From: Chondrilla cf. caribensis | Taxonomy: Eukaryota > Porifera > Demospongiae > Chondrillida > Chondrillidae | Assembly (NCBI GenBank): GCA_964020155.1 | Contig: OZ026562.1 | Coordinates: 2,412,501 to 2,476,500, forward strand | DNA length: 64,000 nt | Direction: 5' to 3' | Shown here: positions 26,901 through 57,100 of the stretch, piece after piece | Numbering within the stretch: position 1 is the first letter of the stretch | How the letters are laid out: every line of letters begins with the position of its first letter | Notes under the pieces: generated by a model | Database searches by the model: none | What the model was told of the DNA's origin: nothing | The model's input: only the letters and a program-made list of their open reading frames with translations | Translations under genes and position numbers: made by a program

Positions 26901-27806
26901 ATTATCAATGGCAGCAAAAAAAGTCCAAGTTGAAGCAGCTCACATCCAGATAAACGAACTAATAATCACAAATCTTTCTTCAAAGGGACAAGAGACATCT
27001 GTGCACAGCATAAAATCAACTTAGTTATGTATGTTCCCTTTGAAATGGTTGGAGCAAACATACATGTGTACATACACAGGTGTACAGTAATCGACCAACC
27101 TGCATTATAAGGAAGTGTGGATTATTCACATTGAGTTGAACAGAACGAAACAAATCCTGCACTCGGGAAGGTGTTGCATTGGTGCCATTTATCAGATATT
27201 TGTTACGCCCACCAATGACTACCTGAAGTAATCAAATCAAAGAACAGAGGGTAATCTTTTGGCAAGTACTAATAACATTTCAGCACTAACCTGTCTGGAA
27301 ACCACAATTTCTGCATACATCTCGTAACCTACAGGGCTTTGATCTTTTTCCGTATTGTCAAATGTTATAGTCACCGTAGCCTTTGTTACTCCAGCTTGGC
27401 CGCCTTTGTATACAAGCTCCTGAAGGCTACTAGCACGAACCTAGTGGAAAAACCACATCACATTGTTATTAATCTAGGAAACAACTGGAATAATGGCGGT
27501 CATAGATGGCTGTATGACTGCTCACGAGGAACATATCTAATTGACCTGATCTACTGAAACAGTATTACACATATTTGTGAATTAATCGGTACGCTTGGCA
27601 CATAGTCGTATTAGTGAGCACTATTGAGTAACGCGTACCTGGGACAGGTTTGAAATGCCCAGTAGGAAACAGATGGAATCCAAGATGTTCGACTTCCCGC
27701 TACCATTAAGACCTGTGATAGCATTAAACATGGGATCGAAACCGAAGATTTCTGTTCTTTGAGCGTAAGACTTGAATCCATCGATGACTATGGATTTGAT
27801 ATACAT
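77..27806 (-). CDS. SMC2: SMC2, condensin core ATPase (complete, 33 exons)
   Basis: Encodes the SMC2 subunit of condensin, which pairs with SMC4 to compact mitotic chromosomes. Exons in transcript order: 27639-27806, 27291-27440, 27100-27222, 26790-26828, 25919-26029, 25644-25688, 22318-22410, 22055-22132, 21036-21152, 19404-19499, 18426-18609, 16962-17016, 15385-15505, 14456-14514, 13655-13714, 12436-12571, 11174-11320, 9412-9534, 8960-9041, 8342-8477, 7158-7282, 6672-6757, 6046-6153, 5557-5622, 4269-4346, 3645-3710, 3324-3452, 2740-2877, 2402-2464, 2209-2334, 1960-2111, 1478-1583, 77-262 (TAA at 77-79). All introns are GT-AG and phases agree; total 3552 nt, 1183 aa, near the usual animal SMC2 length (about 1200). 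Seen: Walker A GLNGSGKS at residues 32-39, coiled coils, hinge about 500-665 ending [13 protein letters not shown], signature LSGGQ about 1082-1086, Walker B YILDE with D-loop VDAALD about 1107-1116. The opening [19 protein letters not shown] separates it from SMC1, SMC3 and SMC4. Divergent with RFX. Confidence 0.96.
318..744. mobile_element. Degenerate pogo-like inverted-repeat element
   Basis: Left end CAGTAGAACTTTGATAATCC follows a TA; the right end reads as the complement of CAGTGGAACCTCTCTACTGA. A second internal end-like sequence at about 379 suggests nesting. It lies in the last SMC2 intron. Ends are diverged, so boundaries are approximate. Confidence 0.4.
797..1402. mobile_element. 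MITE with about 28-bp terminal inverted repeats and TA target sites
   Basis: Left end TCGTTTTCACATGGACGCTG and right end complementary to TCGTTTTCACATGGATGCCG, each bordered by TA. The interior carries subterminal repeats of GTTCGA-type sequence in both directions (for example near 838-860 and 1340-1370). It lies in the last SMC2 intron, and no transposase frame was recognised. Confidence 0.75.
3898..4275. repeat. About 72-bp minisatellite carrying splice-donor-like units
   Basis: Around five copies of a unit containing TGTACAGACACTCACCCTAC, ATACATGGCATGATGCTGTA and ATTATACACATACA. The last unit runs into the true donor of SMC2 exon 4269-4346, so each unit repeats a GTGAGT-type donor on the minus strand. 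Confidence 0.8.
4597..5112. mobile_element. Pogo/Tigger-like MITE
   Basis: Starts CAGTTGACTCTGGATATAAC after TA and ends with the complement of CAGTTGACTCCACTCATAA before TA. Length 516 bp. It lies in the SMC2 intron between exons 4269-4346 and 5557-5622. No coding capacity seen. Confidence 0.7.
7580..8150. mobile_element. Tc1/mariner-like non-autonomous transposon
   Basis: About 45-bp terminal inverted repeats (left CGGTACTTTTCATAAAAACA, right complement CGGAACTTTTCGTAAAAAAA), each flanked by TA. Both ends continue into ACGACGTCGG and GACC-rich subterminal repeats. It contains a truncated transposase-like frame (7814-8026). It lies in the SMC2 intron between exons 7158-7282 and 8342-8477. 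Confidence 0.8.
7814..8026 (-). pseudogene. Truncated Tc1-like transposase N-terminal (helix-turn-helix) fragment
   Basis: A 70-residue frame starting [17 protein letters not shown] and containing [20 protein letters not shown]. This resembles the N-terminal DNA-binding helix-turn-helix of Tc1-type transposases. The frame then runs into a charged Glu/Lys/Ser tail and stops, without the catalytic DDE/D domain. The host element is only 571 bp, so it cannot be autonomous. It could still be translated as a DNA-binding remnant; I regard it as a relic. Confidence 0.5.
8826..8959. repeat. (CA)n/(CG-CA)n microsatellite forming an SMC2 splice donor
   Basis: Long CA tract followed by GCAC-rich units, ending directly at the left edge of SMC2 exon 8960-9041. 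On the transcript strand the intron therefore begins GTGTGTGTG. Confidence 0.9.
11074..11163. repeat. Imperfect (TG)n microsatellite
   Basis: TG-rich tract with GCCCGTGTG interruptions in the SMC2 intron ten bases left of exon 11174-11320. Confidence 0.8.
13022..13080 (+). pseudogene. Inverted copy of the SMC2 exon 14456-14514 with splice-site-like ends
   Basis: A 59-nt plus-strand segment preceded by TGCAG and followed by GTATAT. It translates as [20 protein letters not shown], against [19 protein letters not shown] from the true minus-strand SMC2 exon, which is also 59 nt long. About 80% of bases match, and both have the acceptor TGCAG and a CAG|GTA donor. It lies in the next SMC2 intron but on the opposite strand, so it cannot be spliced into SMC2 mRNA. 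Confidence 0.7.
13149..13345. mobile_element. Short pogo-like MITE (CAGTGGAACCTC ends)
   Basis: Begins CAGTGGAACCTCTATCAAAG after TA and ends as the complement of CAGGGGAACCTCTCTATAAA before TA; 197 bp. Same end family as 18823-18959. It sits just right of the inverted SMC2 exon copy. Confidence 0.7.
14775..15205. repeat. Minisatellite of about 50-60-bp units
   Basis: Seven to eight diverged units sharing GAACGAAATAGGAAACTTGC and CCTAGGAGTAT or CCTTAGAATAT, with variable spacing. It lies in the SMC2 intron between exons 14456-14514 and 15385-15505. Confidence 0.75.
15593..16200. mobile_element. Diverged pogo-like element
   Basis: Left end CAGTGGGCCCCCTGTAATCA follows TA; the right end, read on the minus strand, is ATCTGGCCCCTTGAAATACG, roughly complementary to the left end. 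It lies in the SMC2 intron between exons 15385-15505 and 16962-17016. Boundaries approximate. Confidence 0.45.
17284..17974. mobile_element. TA-flanked MITE with about 45-bp terminal inverted repeats (CGGTAGGCGCC ends)
   Basis: Left end CGGTAGGCGCCAAAATAAAC is repeated exactly in inverse at the right end, both flanked by TA; the repeat continues into CTTTGCGTTCCGT. Subterminal ACGGAACGAAA units occur at both ends. Length 691 bp. It lies in the SMC2 intron between exons 16962-17016 and 18426-18609. Confidence 0.8.
18823..18959. mobile_element. 137-bp pogo-like MITE
   Basis: Begins CAGTGGAACCTCTCTATTAA after TA and ends as the complement of CAGTAGAACCTCTCTGATTC before TA. Same family as 13149-13345. 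Confidence 0.75.
21241..21831. mobile_element. Young Tc1/mariner-like MITE with perfect terminal inverted repeats
   Basis: About 40 bp at each end are perfect inverted copies, starting CGGTACTTCCCATAGTAAAC and continuing into TTCATGACGTCAGGCGGTCGA; TA on both sides. Inside are tandem GACCGTACGGGTGTTGATC-type units on the left and GACCGTTGATCGACC on the right. End sequence and subterminal style resemble the element at 7580-8150. Perfect ends suggest recent movement. It lies in the SMC2 intron between exons 21036-21152 and 22055-22132. Confidence 0.85.
25074..25489. mobile_element. Pogo-like MITE (CAGTGAATATTC ends)
   Basis: Left CAGTGAATATTCAATAATCT and right complement CAGTGAATATTCATTAATCC, each next to TA; 416 bp. 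It lies in the SMC2 intron between exons 22318-22410 and 25644-25688. Confidence 0.75.
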
Positions 27807-27860
27807 GTTGGATAGATACGCACAAAATCGGTACGAAAGCCCGCCTTTTCTTCAAGTTTA

Positions 27861-27870
27861 CGCATGCGCA
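27861..27870. promoter_or_regulatory. NRF1-like palindromic site
   Basis: The sequence CGCATGCGCA lies about 55 bp upstream of the SMC2 start codon and matches the core of the NRF1 consensus (YGCGCAYGCGCR) except at its outer left bases. Such sites are typical of animal promoters active in proliferating cells. Assignment is by motif only. Confidence 0.5.
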
Positions 27871-27885
27871 GTAATCTACCGCCCT

Positions 27886-27898
27886 GTAGCTAGGCAAC
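27886..27898. promoter_or_regulatory. X-box-like RFX binding site in the SMC2/RFX promoter
   Basis: GTAGCTAGGCAAC fits the palindromic X-box (GTNRCC, 0-3 nt, RGYAAC) with a perfect right half GGCAAC and one mismatch in the left half. X-boxes are bound by RFX dimers, and the adjacent gene is RFX, so autoregulation is possible. Motif evidence only. Confidence 0.5.
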
Positions 27899-27921
27899 GA
27901 AAAAGTTAAGTCCCGCCCCTC

Positions 27922-27935
27922 AATGCCAAGGTAAC
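27922..27935. promoter_or_regulatory. Second, weaker X-box-like site
   Basis: AATGCCAAGGTAAC has a perfect right half GGTAAC and a left half with two mismatches, spacer 2. It lies 37 bp from the stronger X-box-like element. Weak on its own; listed because of the pairing next to an RFX gene. Confidence 0.3.
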
Positions 27936-28268
27936 AGAAGACTCCAAGGAAACAGTAGTCAGGACGACATAGAAGGCCTTTTTTGAAATAAGGTTGGTCG
28001 TGCTTATTAACATTATCCGTGAAAAGGAACATAGCGTTCATTTTAGAATGTCTTTACTGACTCTACTACTGTTTTACGTTTATTTTACCACGCTTCTTCA
28101 ATAATGGCCGTTTCGGCTGTTTTTATGTTTTGAAATTTATTGTTTTCGGGAGTTTTAAATACTGTTGACTTTTACTTCTCTGATGTTTCCAGAGTTAATT
28201 CTGCATTTCCCTTCAATGATTTATTTGAATTCGAGTTATAAGCTGCGTTTATCGATCCTATTTTATAG

Positions 28269-31200
28269 ATGGCTGATGAGACTCAGATATTAACTGTTGC
28301 GGACGACGGTACAACTGCTAGCCTATCTACTAATGTCAATTCCAACCAGTCCGACCTGATTCATGGGCTAACTGTCCCAAGTGCAGACCAAACACTACTT
28401 GCTACAATTCAGAATCAAGTCACTGCCACTTCACAGACCACACCGGGTACAGACGTGATGTCCACATCTGAAGCAGCTTCGAATTTAATCCACTTGGCAT
28501 CACTGGGTATACCACCCCAGCAACAGCAGCAATTGATAATTGCAGCTCACCAGCACATGCTTCAACAAATACAAGCTGGTTTGGCAGCCAGCTCCAGCAA
28601 TGGACAGGAGACAGCTAATACTGTTACATCAGGGTATGGTGATAGTGTAGAAATCCTTATGCAAGATAGAGCCCCTTGTTATCTTGTCACAATGGCTTGC
28701 TCTATATCTGAACACTACATGTGCTGGGTTAATACAGTAATTGTATTATGCATGTGACCTTCGTAGCGATGACATCATTTCAGGTGTGGTTTTAATTGTG
28801 GAATGGAATGACATTCCAAGAGCAACCTTTCTACTTCCTAGTAACACTGTGACATCATACTTGCCTTAAGGTTCCTATATAAATGTCCCCGGCCGTGAAT
28901 AGCTGAAAACTGAGATCTTTTTAGTGAAGTGATTCTAGAATAAAAGTGCTAAATGCTTGCTTGTGCTTTTACTAATGAGCCCAGCCACTACTCACATTGC
29001 GAACAAAGGGTGATGGATAAGCCTGTTAACCTTGGTCAGTCACACCAGTGGGTTGTACAGCAGAGTTCTTCATCTCAGAGAGGCTTTGAGTATTTGCAAC
29101 CTACCTATTCAACTTTCCAGGAGAACCTCCCCTCTCCCTTAATCCACCAAATGTCTCCTCCTATTGTAAAGGTTGAGTGTGTTTCTCCTCCTTGTCCAAG
29201 GTATTGCCATGGGAATCTGATATTACTGGGTGATGATTATGTTTGCTTGTTATTTCACTGATGAACACTGCTACTTTACTACAGTGTTTCGTTCAGCCAC
29301 TCTGGTAATGTGTATCAACAACCACAAACTGCTGCTATGATAGTGGCACCATCTGGACCAAACTATTACCCAAATCAGCACCAGCTAGGAATTGGTCAGC
29401 AAATACACACAAGACATCCTTCTGAAGTGGAAGGACGCCCAATAGCTCATCCTGGCACAAGAGCTTCTCCCACCACTGTAAGTTTCTAAATAGCAGCTGG
29501 TGTTGAGAAAATTCACGTACATGTGTGTTCACTATATCGATATATTATTGCCAAGTCCACAATATATGCTGTGTTTGTGTGTTAATAGGTACAATGGCTA
29601 CTTGATAACTATGAAACTGCTGAAGGTGTGAGCCTGCCTCGAAGCCTGTTGTACAGTCATTACATGAGGCACTGTACTACTTCCAAAATTGAGCCAGTTA
29701 ATGCTGCCAGTTTTGGTAAGCTCATAAGATCTGTTTTCATTGGACTGAAGACAAGGAGATTAGGCACTAGGTAAAGTACTCACTGTTTGACTGTACAGAT
29801 TGTGTATGTAATGCCTGTTTGTCTTCCTGTAGAGGCAATTCCAAGTATCACTACTATGGGATAAGAATAAAACCTGACTCACCTTTGAATAACTTTCAAG
29901 AGGATACTATAGTTGAGGCCAGGAGACAGCAGCCCTCACAAAGAAGGTAAATGACAATATTCTTCCATTGATGCTGAATGTGGACTGTGATTTACGTACT
30001 TTCAATTGTTATCCTGAAAGGGAAACTACTGGCCAGTTGGATGACCAGGATGGCCCTGCTGTTATCATTGAAGATCAACACCAGCAGTATCTCCGTGAAC
30101 TTTCACCAACTCTTGGAGATTTTCCAGATTTTATGGAGAACGGGGCAGAACTTGGTATGTATGTGTGTATGTATGTAGTACATAAATACTTACCTGGTAT
30201 ACATTTTACTGTATCAAGTATACATACGTATGTACATATGTTCGTATTGTACATACATACACTATACATGTACGTATGTAGGTATCATTATAAATGTTTT
30301 AAAAAAGACAGATGTATGTACGTACATACTGAAGTACGTATCTTCAATACCTTCTGTATAGCAGGAATTTCTGAACAAGATATCTCTGTGTTTCTGGGTG
30401 CCTACAGGGAGCACTGTGAGGTATGGAAATAGCATTGTGTATGGAATAGGTTCCCATCTCACATGTAACTCTCAATATCATGAATGTGTATTTTTTTATT
30501 GTGTTTAGGCCATCCTGGATGTAGTTTTGCACCTGCAGTTCCAAATGGTAGATCAACTCTGGCAGAATTTCTGGGGAATATCTGTACCGTGAGTGCTATG
30601 CACTTTTTGAATGATGTTTGTCACTGTATGTTTACAGGGTACTTGTCTATGTATGTGTATGCATTTACGAGCAATTATACTATTCATTGCTATATACGTA
30701 CATATGTATACTTATGTTTCCTTTAGTGAATCTCAAACAGACTATGTGCAGCCATTGCCACTACCTAAACTGTTGTCCCTATGTGAAAGTAGTTATTTCA
30801 TTCACTATCTAAGCTCCTGTGATCATATCCTGTACCAAGCCATTGTTGACACTTTGATACCAGATGTCTTGAAACCAATTCCAGGTAAGAGACAACATGT
30901 CTCCTGAATGGAAACTGTCATGCTTGATTGTCCACGAACATCTGTACATACATACGTATGGTTGTTTACTTTCATATTTACTAATGTACATATAGGAACC
31001 CTTACTCAAGCTATAAGAAATTTTGCCAAGAGTTTAGAAGGGTGGCTCACCAATGCTCTGAATATTTACCCTAAGAAATTTGTAGCATCCAAGGTTAGTT
31101 GCCTGTGTACACACCTTCATATGTACATACTTATGTATGTAATGTGTTGATATCTGTTTCTGTGTTCATACGTACAAACATTGTAGAACATGTACTAAAG

Positions 31201-32363
31201 CATACATCTTCTATGCAACACATACGTACATGTATGTGATTTCTTTGTTCTTTCAAGGTTTCAGCAGTTGTGGCTTTTTCACAAACCCTGCGACGTTATA
31301 CCTCCCTGAATCATCTGGCACAGGCTGCGCGAGCAGTGTTACAAAACTCTAGTCAGGTTTCACAAATGTTAAATGATCTTAACCGTGTGGATTTTGGTAA
31401 TGTTCAGGTTAGTGTACATACGTACATGCATGTGTACATGTTATTATGTTATGTGTAGCAGTCACGTTTTGTTGTTTTTTCACTTTGTGTCTTTGATGTT
31501 TTATATGTATCTGTCTTTATCTATGGGTACATATGCCGTTCAGGAGCAAGCATCCTGGGTGTGTCAGTGTGAAGAAGGTATGGTTTCAGGTGTAGAACAG
31601 GATTTCAAACTCACTCTCCAGAAAGAGGTTTGTACTTAAAAGTATGCCATTTGGCAAGTTCTTCACATACATGTAAAATTTATGTATTTCTCTATTCTGG
31701 TAGACATCTTTGGAAGACTGGGCCAAGTGGTTGGATGGTGTTGTATCTCAAGCCCTTAAACCACACGATAACAGTCCATCCTTCTCCAAAGCTGCTAGAC
31801 AATTTCTGCTCAAGTGGTCTTTCTACAGGTATGGTACTGATGATTTCCAAATACTTCACAACTACCTGTCTACAACGTGTATGTGTTATTCTTTTTTCAG
31901 CTCCATGGTTATAAGGGACCTAACTTTGAGGAGTGCTGCTAGTTTTGGCTCTTTCCATCTCATTCGGCTACTTTTTGATGAATACATGTTTTACTTAGTA
32001 GAACACAAGGTTGCCGTGGCAACATCCAAAACTCCTATAGCTATCATGAGTGAGGTCAGTAATTCAGCACATTACAGCATTATGGCCACCTGCTGTGGGC
32101 ACAGCTATGATTGTATTACGTATATATTTACCCAGTTCTCAGGCATTACATCTACAGCAGTCAGTGACGGAACAGGTGTCAACCCAACAGGTTTGTTATG
32201 ATTAGGTTTCCGTACAATGTGCCCCATGTGAAAGTTGCATATACGTATGTACATGTACACTATATTGCACCGGTACACCATGTACGAATGTCATTTTCAT
32301 TCAATATTAGAGTATCAAGATAGAGAGCCACCAGTAAAGAAGTCCAAACCTCTAGCGGAATAG
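28269..32363 (+). CDS. RFX: RFX family winged-helix transcription factor, RFX1/2/3 type (complete, 16 exons)
   Basis: Nuclear factor that binds X-boxes as a dimer; in animals the RFX1-3 class drives ciliary genes. Exons: 28269-28633, 28985-29200, 29285-29477, 29589-29770, 29833-29946, 30021-30154, 30365-30420, 30509-30588, 30727-30884, 30996-31093, 31258-31407, 31544-31627, 31704-31828, 31901-32054, 32136-32190, 32311-32363. All phases join; 2217 nt, 738 aa, close to vertebrate RFX2/RFX3. The start codon is directly preceded by an in-frame TAG. Seen: Gln-rich N-terminus with PQQQQQ in exon 1; DNA-binding domain about residues 259-335 from [13 protein letters not shown] to [17 protein letters not shown]; then conserved RFX middle and dimerization regions ([34 protein letters not shown]). 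These downstream regions separate it from RFX5/RFX7. The acceptor of exon 2 was chosen by phase and a good branch/pyrimidine context and is the least certain junction. Confidence 0.95.
32010..32023. promoter_or_regulatory. Perfect palindromic X-box inside an RFX coding exon
   Basis: GTTGCCGTGGCAAC matches GTNRCC-NN-RGYAAC at every position and lies in RFX exon 14, where it encodes VAVAT. It could be a coincidental match within codons or an intragenic self-binding site. Confidence 0.4.
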
Positions 32364-33445
32364 GCATTTTCACTTGTGCATGTGGCAGCATTCCTAAGCT
32401 ATCGTTTGCTCTCATTTTAGCATTTTTATGATATGCCACAGTTCCCAAGATCAAGGCTATATCACATCTGGGACCTATAGTTGTCTGTTGTTATCTTATT
32501 ATTTGCTGTATAAACACGTGTCACTGTTTGTTGATTTCATCCTTTATTGTTATATCTGTTCTCACTTTTGGTAAGATGATCTTAAATACAGCAACAATGT
32601 ACGTATCTGTGTGAACTATCATGTTATGACCTTTAATTGTACTGTAATTAATGTTTGTTGTGAGCAATGACCTTTATTAATGTGATAACGAATGACATTA
32701 TCAAGGATTTGATGTGTATGTACACAATGCATGTAATTAAATTATAACAGTATACGTATATAATTCTGTACATACAAGTCTATGATGCTTGTACATATAG
32801 TGTATAGTAACAAATCCTGTATATTTCCCATGTGCCGTATTATACAATTGAGCGATGTGTGTATATGTACATGCATGTGAGTCTGTGTGTGCGTGCATGC
32901 ATGCCTTCATATCCATGCATAGTATAATATTATTATGGATATGACATAAATATGTAGCGATTGGGCCAGCATGCATATGAATATTATGATATTATATAGT
33001 TAGTATTACATTCCAGTGTAACTTGGTGTAAACCAATGCATTCATGAACAGTTCCAGATGATTGAAGAACAACTAACAGGTTGCATACTGTACAGATAAC
33101 ATCATTGTACCAGCTCTGGTGAATACAATTCCACGTACAGCATAATGCACTATAACGTACAATGGGGACAGAACTTGTCCACCAATCTTTGAAGATGTTA
33201 CGTATGCTGCACGTGAAACTTGACATATTGGACTTCATATGACATAATGAACAGCTGCTTGCATACATCATGTAACTTGTACATCAAATAGTATGATGTC
33301 ACACCACAGGTAGACAAAGACTTTCTGCTGTTGTGCATTGTAATGTTTGTGGAGATACTTGTTATAATATGTACATACATGTACACAATGTTCATAGTAG
33401 GAATCACACACATACGCCTGCACACATAATATACACCCACCCACC

Positions 33446-33512
<67 letters not shown>

Positions 33513-35019
33513 ACACAAACACCAGCAATGCTCTTGGGAGGTAATAAGATGCACATAATGGTGTATAAGGTGAATGGCTTCAGTTTTCATGCATGGACGC
33601 AATATAATAACAATACATTCTCAAACAACAATAATAGTTACTATACTCACATATACATAAAACTATCTCTTTTTATGATAAAACACCATGTATGTTATAT
33701 GCATATACACCATGCATAGTTTAGACAAGGACTATGATACATACGTATAATCATGTAACATAAGAACAACAGCCATGCAATTTTACTGTATGGAGTAATC
33801 ATGAGAGAGCAATATGTACATGTCATATATGTTCTATAATATTATTTCCACCCCCATAGTATTTATCTATATAATGATACATGCATTTCATGAAGTATGT
33901 CACATCCATGCATGAAATTGAAGTTTTATATAATTATTATGCTAAAATCACATGCAGTATATATGTGTCACCTGCATATCATAATATATAATAACATTGT
34001 CACTTGCTGTATGTGATGTATGGCATAATAATTCACCATCATCTGCTAAGACTGTTCACACAGTGGACACATTAGACAAATTACCCTGAACTATCATTAA
34101 CTTCTGCAGTATGTGTTCTCCACATCCTGTTTGCAAAGGACATAACCAGCTTGTGTCACGGGATGCCAATTTTGTTATATATTGCTCCATTGTTCACTGT
34201 TGCGGATGTTGTTGGTGACAGGAAATTGGTCTGATCAGTCCTGATTAGTTTATGAACTCAGTGATTCTAGTTAATAATCTGATTGCAAGTGTGTTACTTT
34301 GCTTATTACAAGGGTGCTGTAGAGGTTTATGAATGCCTACCATGACACAAACATGTACATATTAGAGTACGTACATTACATACATTCATATGCCACATGT
34401 ACATACGTATACACTATAGCTAAGGATAGATTCTCCAGGTCACAGTGGAGATCTATGAATCAGCCATGCCTACAAGGGTCGACACCTCATATACACATTA
34501 TAATGGCATTGTAGATGGTACAGGCATGTATGAATTTCAACAGTATTCAATGTACTATGATAGACGTGTGTGTGCAGATATTATATTGGGACGATGACAC
34601 TTTATATGCATAGGCATAATAATAATATGTGCGGAAATCTGCAAGTGTGATTCCCTATTTCATAATATACAGTACTAAAACTGCATGTGCAGATATATGT
34701 GATTACCTTGTGTACAAGCATGAACACATACGTATTACTGTCTTGCATGATGTCAGCTGAGTGAGTCATCAATCAATCCACACTCACAAGACTTAGAGCT
34801 AAACACTAGTATTAATAATAATACATTGCCACTCGAGAAAGGTACACACACACACGTGTATGATGTATGTATGTATATCATAATAGTAACTGTCACTCTT
34901 ATTAGTTCACAGAAGCCTATGATGCATGAGGATAGCATAGATGTACTAACACTACCTATTATGGCATAATCCACTGTAAACACACTAAATGCTCCATTTT
35001 TGTGAGTTGATTTGCAGCT
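32364..35019. other. Intergenic region between RFX and hydrolase copy A (convergent 3' ends)
   Basis: No open frame with recognisable homology was found. The left part should contain the RFX 3' UTR; an ATTAAA-type signal occurs near 32734. The segmental duplication begins at about 33242. An (ACCC)n/(CA)n tract lies at 33434-33510. Positions 33530-34560 have no counterpart in copy B, and from 34569 the sequence again matches 56650 onward. The remainder is AT-rich with many TACATACGTA-type motifs. Confidence 0.6.
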
Positions 35020-56216
<21,197 letters not shown>

Positions 56217-56240
56217 TTTTTCACGAGCACAGTAGATATA

Positions 56241-56311
56241 GTCTGGCGTAGCCGACCCTTGATCGGGCCCAACAAAATAAAATGGCGGATCAAGGGTCGG
56301 CTACGCCAGAC
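56241..56311. repeat. Perfect 24-bp inverted repeat upstream of copy A start codon
   Basis: Arms 56241-56264 and 56288-56311 are perfect inverse complements (GTCTGGCGTAGCCGACCCTT plus GATC), with a 23-nt spacer containing GGGCCC and AATGGCG. It begins 25 bp upstream of the start codon, so it may lie in the 5' UTR or the core promoter. Confidence 0.85.
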
Positions 56312-56557
56312 AAAATAGATAAACCCTTTCATGCTAGGACCCCACCCGTACTAGAGGATCAGACACTATACATAATGAACAGCTGCTTGTGTGCATCATG
56401 TAACCTGTACATACTATGATGTCACACCACAGGTAGATAAAGACTTTCTGCTGTTGTGCATTGTAATGTTTGTGGAGATATATACTTATATGTACGTACA
56501 TGTACACAATGTTTATAGTAGGAATCACACACATGCACACATGGACTTGTACACATA

Positions 56558-56623
<66 letters not shown>
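56558..56623. repeat. (CA)n microsatellite, block B
   Basis: Equivalent of the CA tract at 33451-33510 in block A. Confidence 0.9.
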
Positions 56624-56626
<3 letters not shown>

Positions 56627-57100
56627 TTTAAAAACTATACAATATTTTGTGTGGGTGCAGATTTTATATTGGGACGATGACACTTTATATGCATAGGAAT
56701 AATAATGACATGTGCAGAAATCTGCAAGTGTGATCCCCTATTTCATAATATACAGTACTAAGACTGCATGTGCAGATATATGTGATTACCTTGTGTACAA
56801 GCATGAACACATACGTATTACTGTCTTGATGTCAGCTGAGTGAGTCATCAATCAATCCACACTCACAAGACTTAGAGCTAAACACTAGTATTAATAATAA
56901 TACATTGCCACTCGAGAAAGGTACACACACACACACGTGTATGATGTATGTATGTATATCATAATAGTAACTGTCACTCTTATTAGTTTACAGAAGCCTA
57001 TGATGCATGAGGATAGCATAGATGTACTAACACTACCTATTATGGCATAATCCACTGTAAACACACTAAATGCTCCATTTTTGTGAGTTGATTTGCAGCT

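Larger units (their letters stand above)
27807..28268. promoter_or_regulatory. Shared divergent promoter of SMC2 and RFX
   Basis: The 462 bp between the two start codons must hold the 5' UTRs and promoters of both genes. Seen directly: an NRF1-like palindromic GC motif at 27861-27870, a GC-box-like CCCGCCCC near 27912, two X-box-like elements (listed separately), and a GC-richer left half than the surrounding introns. No TATA box is obvious near either start. NRF1 motifs and TATA-less divergent promoters are common for animal housekeeping genes; the functional assignment here is inference. Confidence 0.7.
56217..57100. other. Intergenic: copy A upstream region and copy B 3' flank
   Basis: From the right edge of copy A exon 1, this holds a perfect inverted repeat (56241-56311), the left boundary of the duplicated block (about 56370), a (CA)n tract near 56558-56623, and sequence matching 34569-35019 that forms the 3' flank of copy B. 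No additional gene seen. Confidence 0.6.

Noticed and set aside
28953..28984. ATG at 28953 as an alternative RFX start
   Set aside because: The phase from exon 1 (28269-28633) fits an acceptor at 28985 with a branch-like ACTAAT and pyrimidine tract just before it, so 28953-28984 is better explained as intron.
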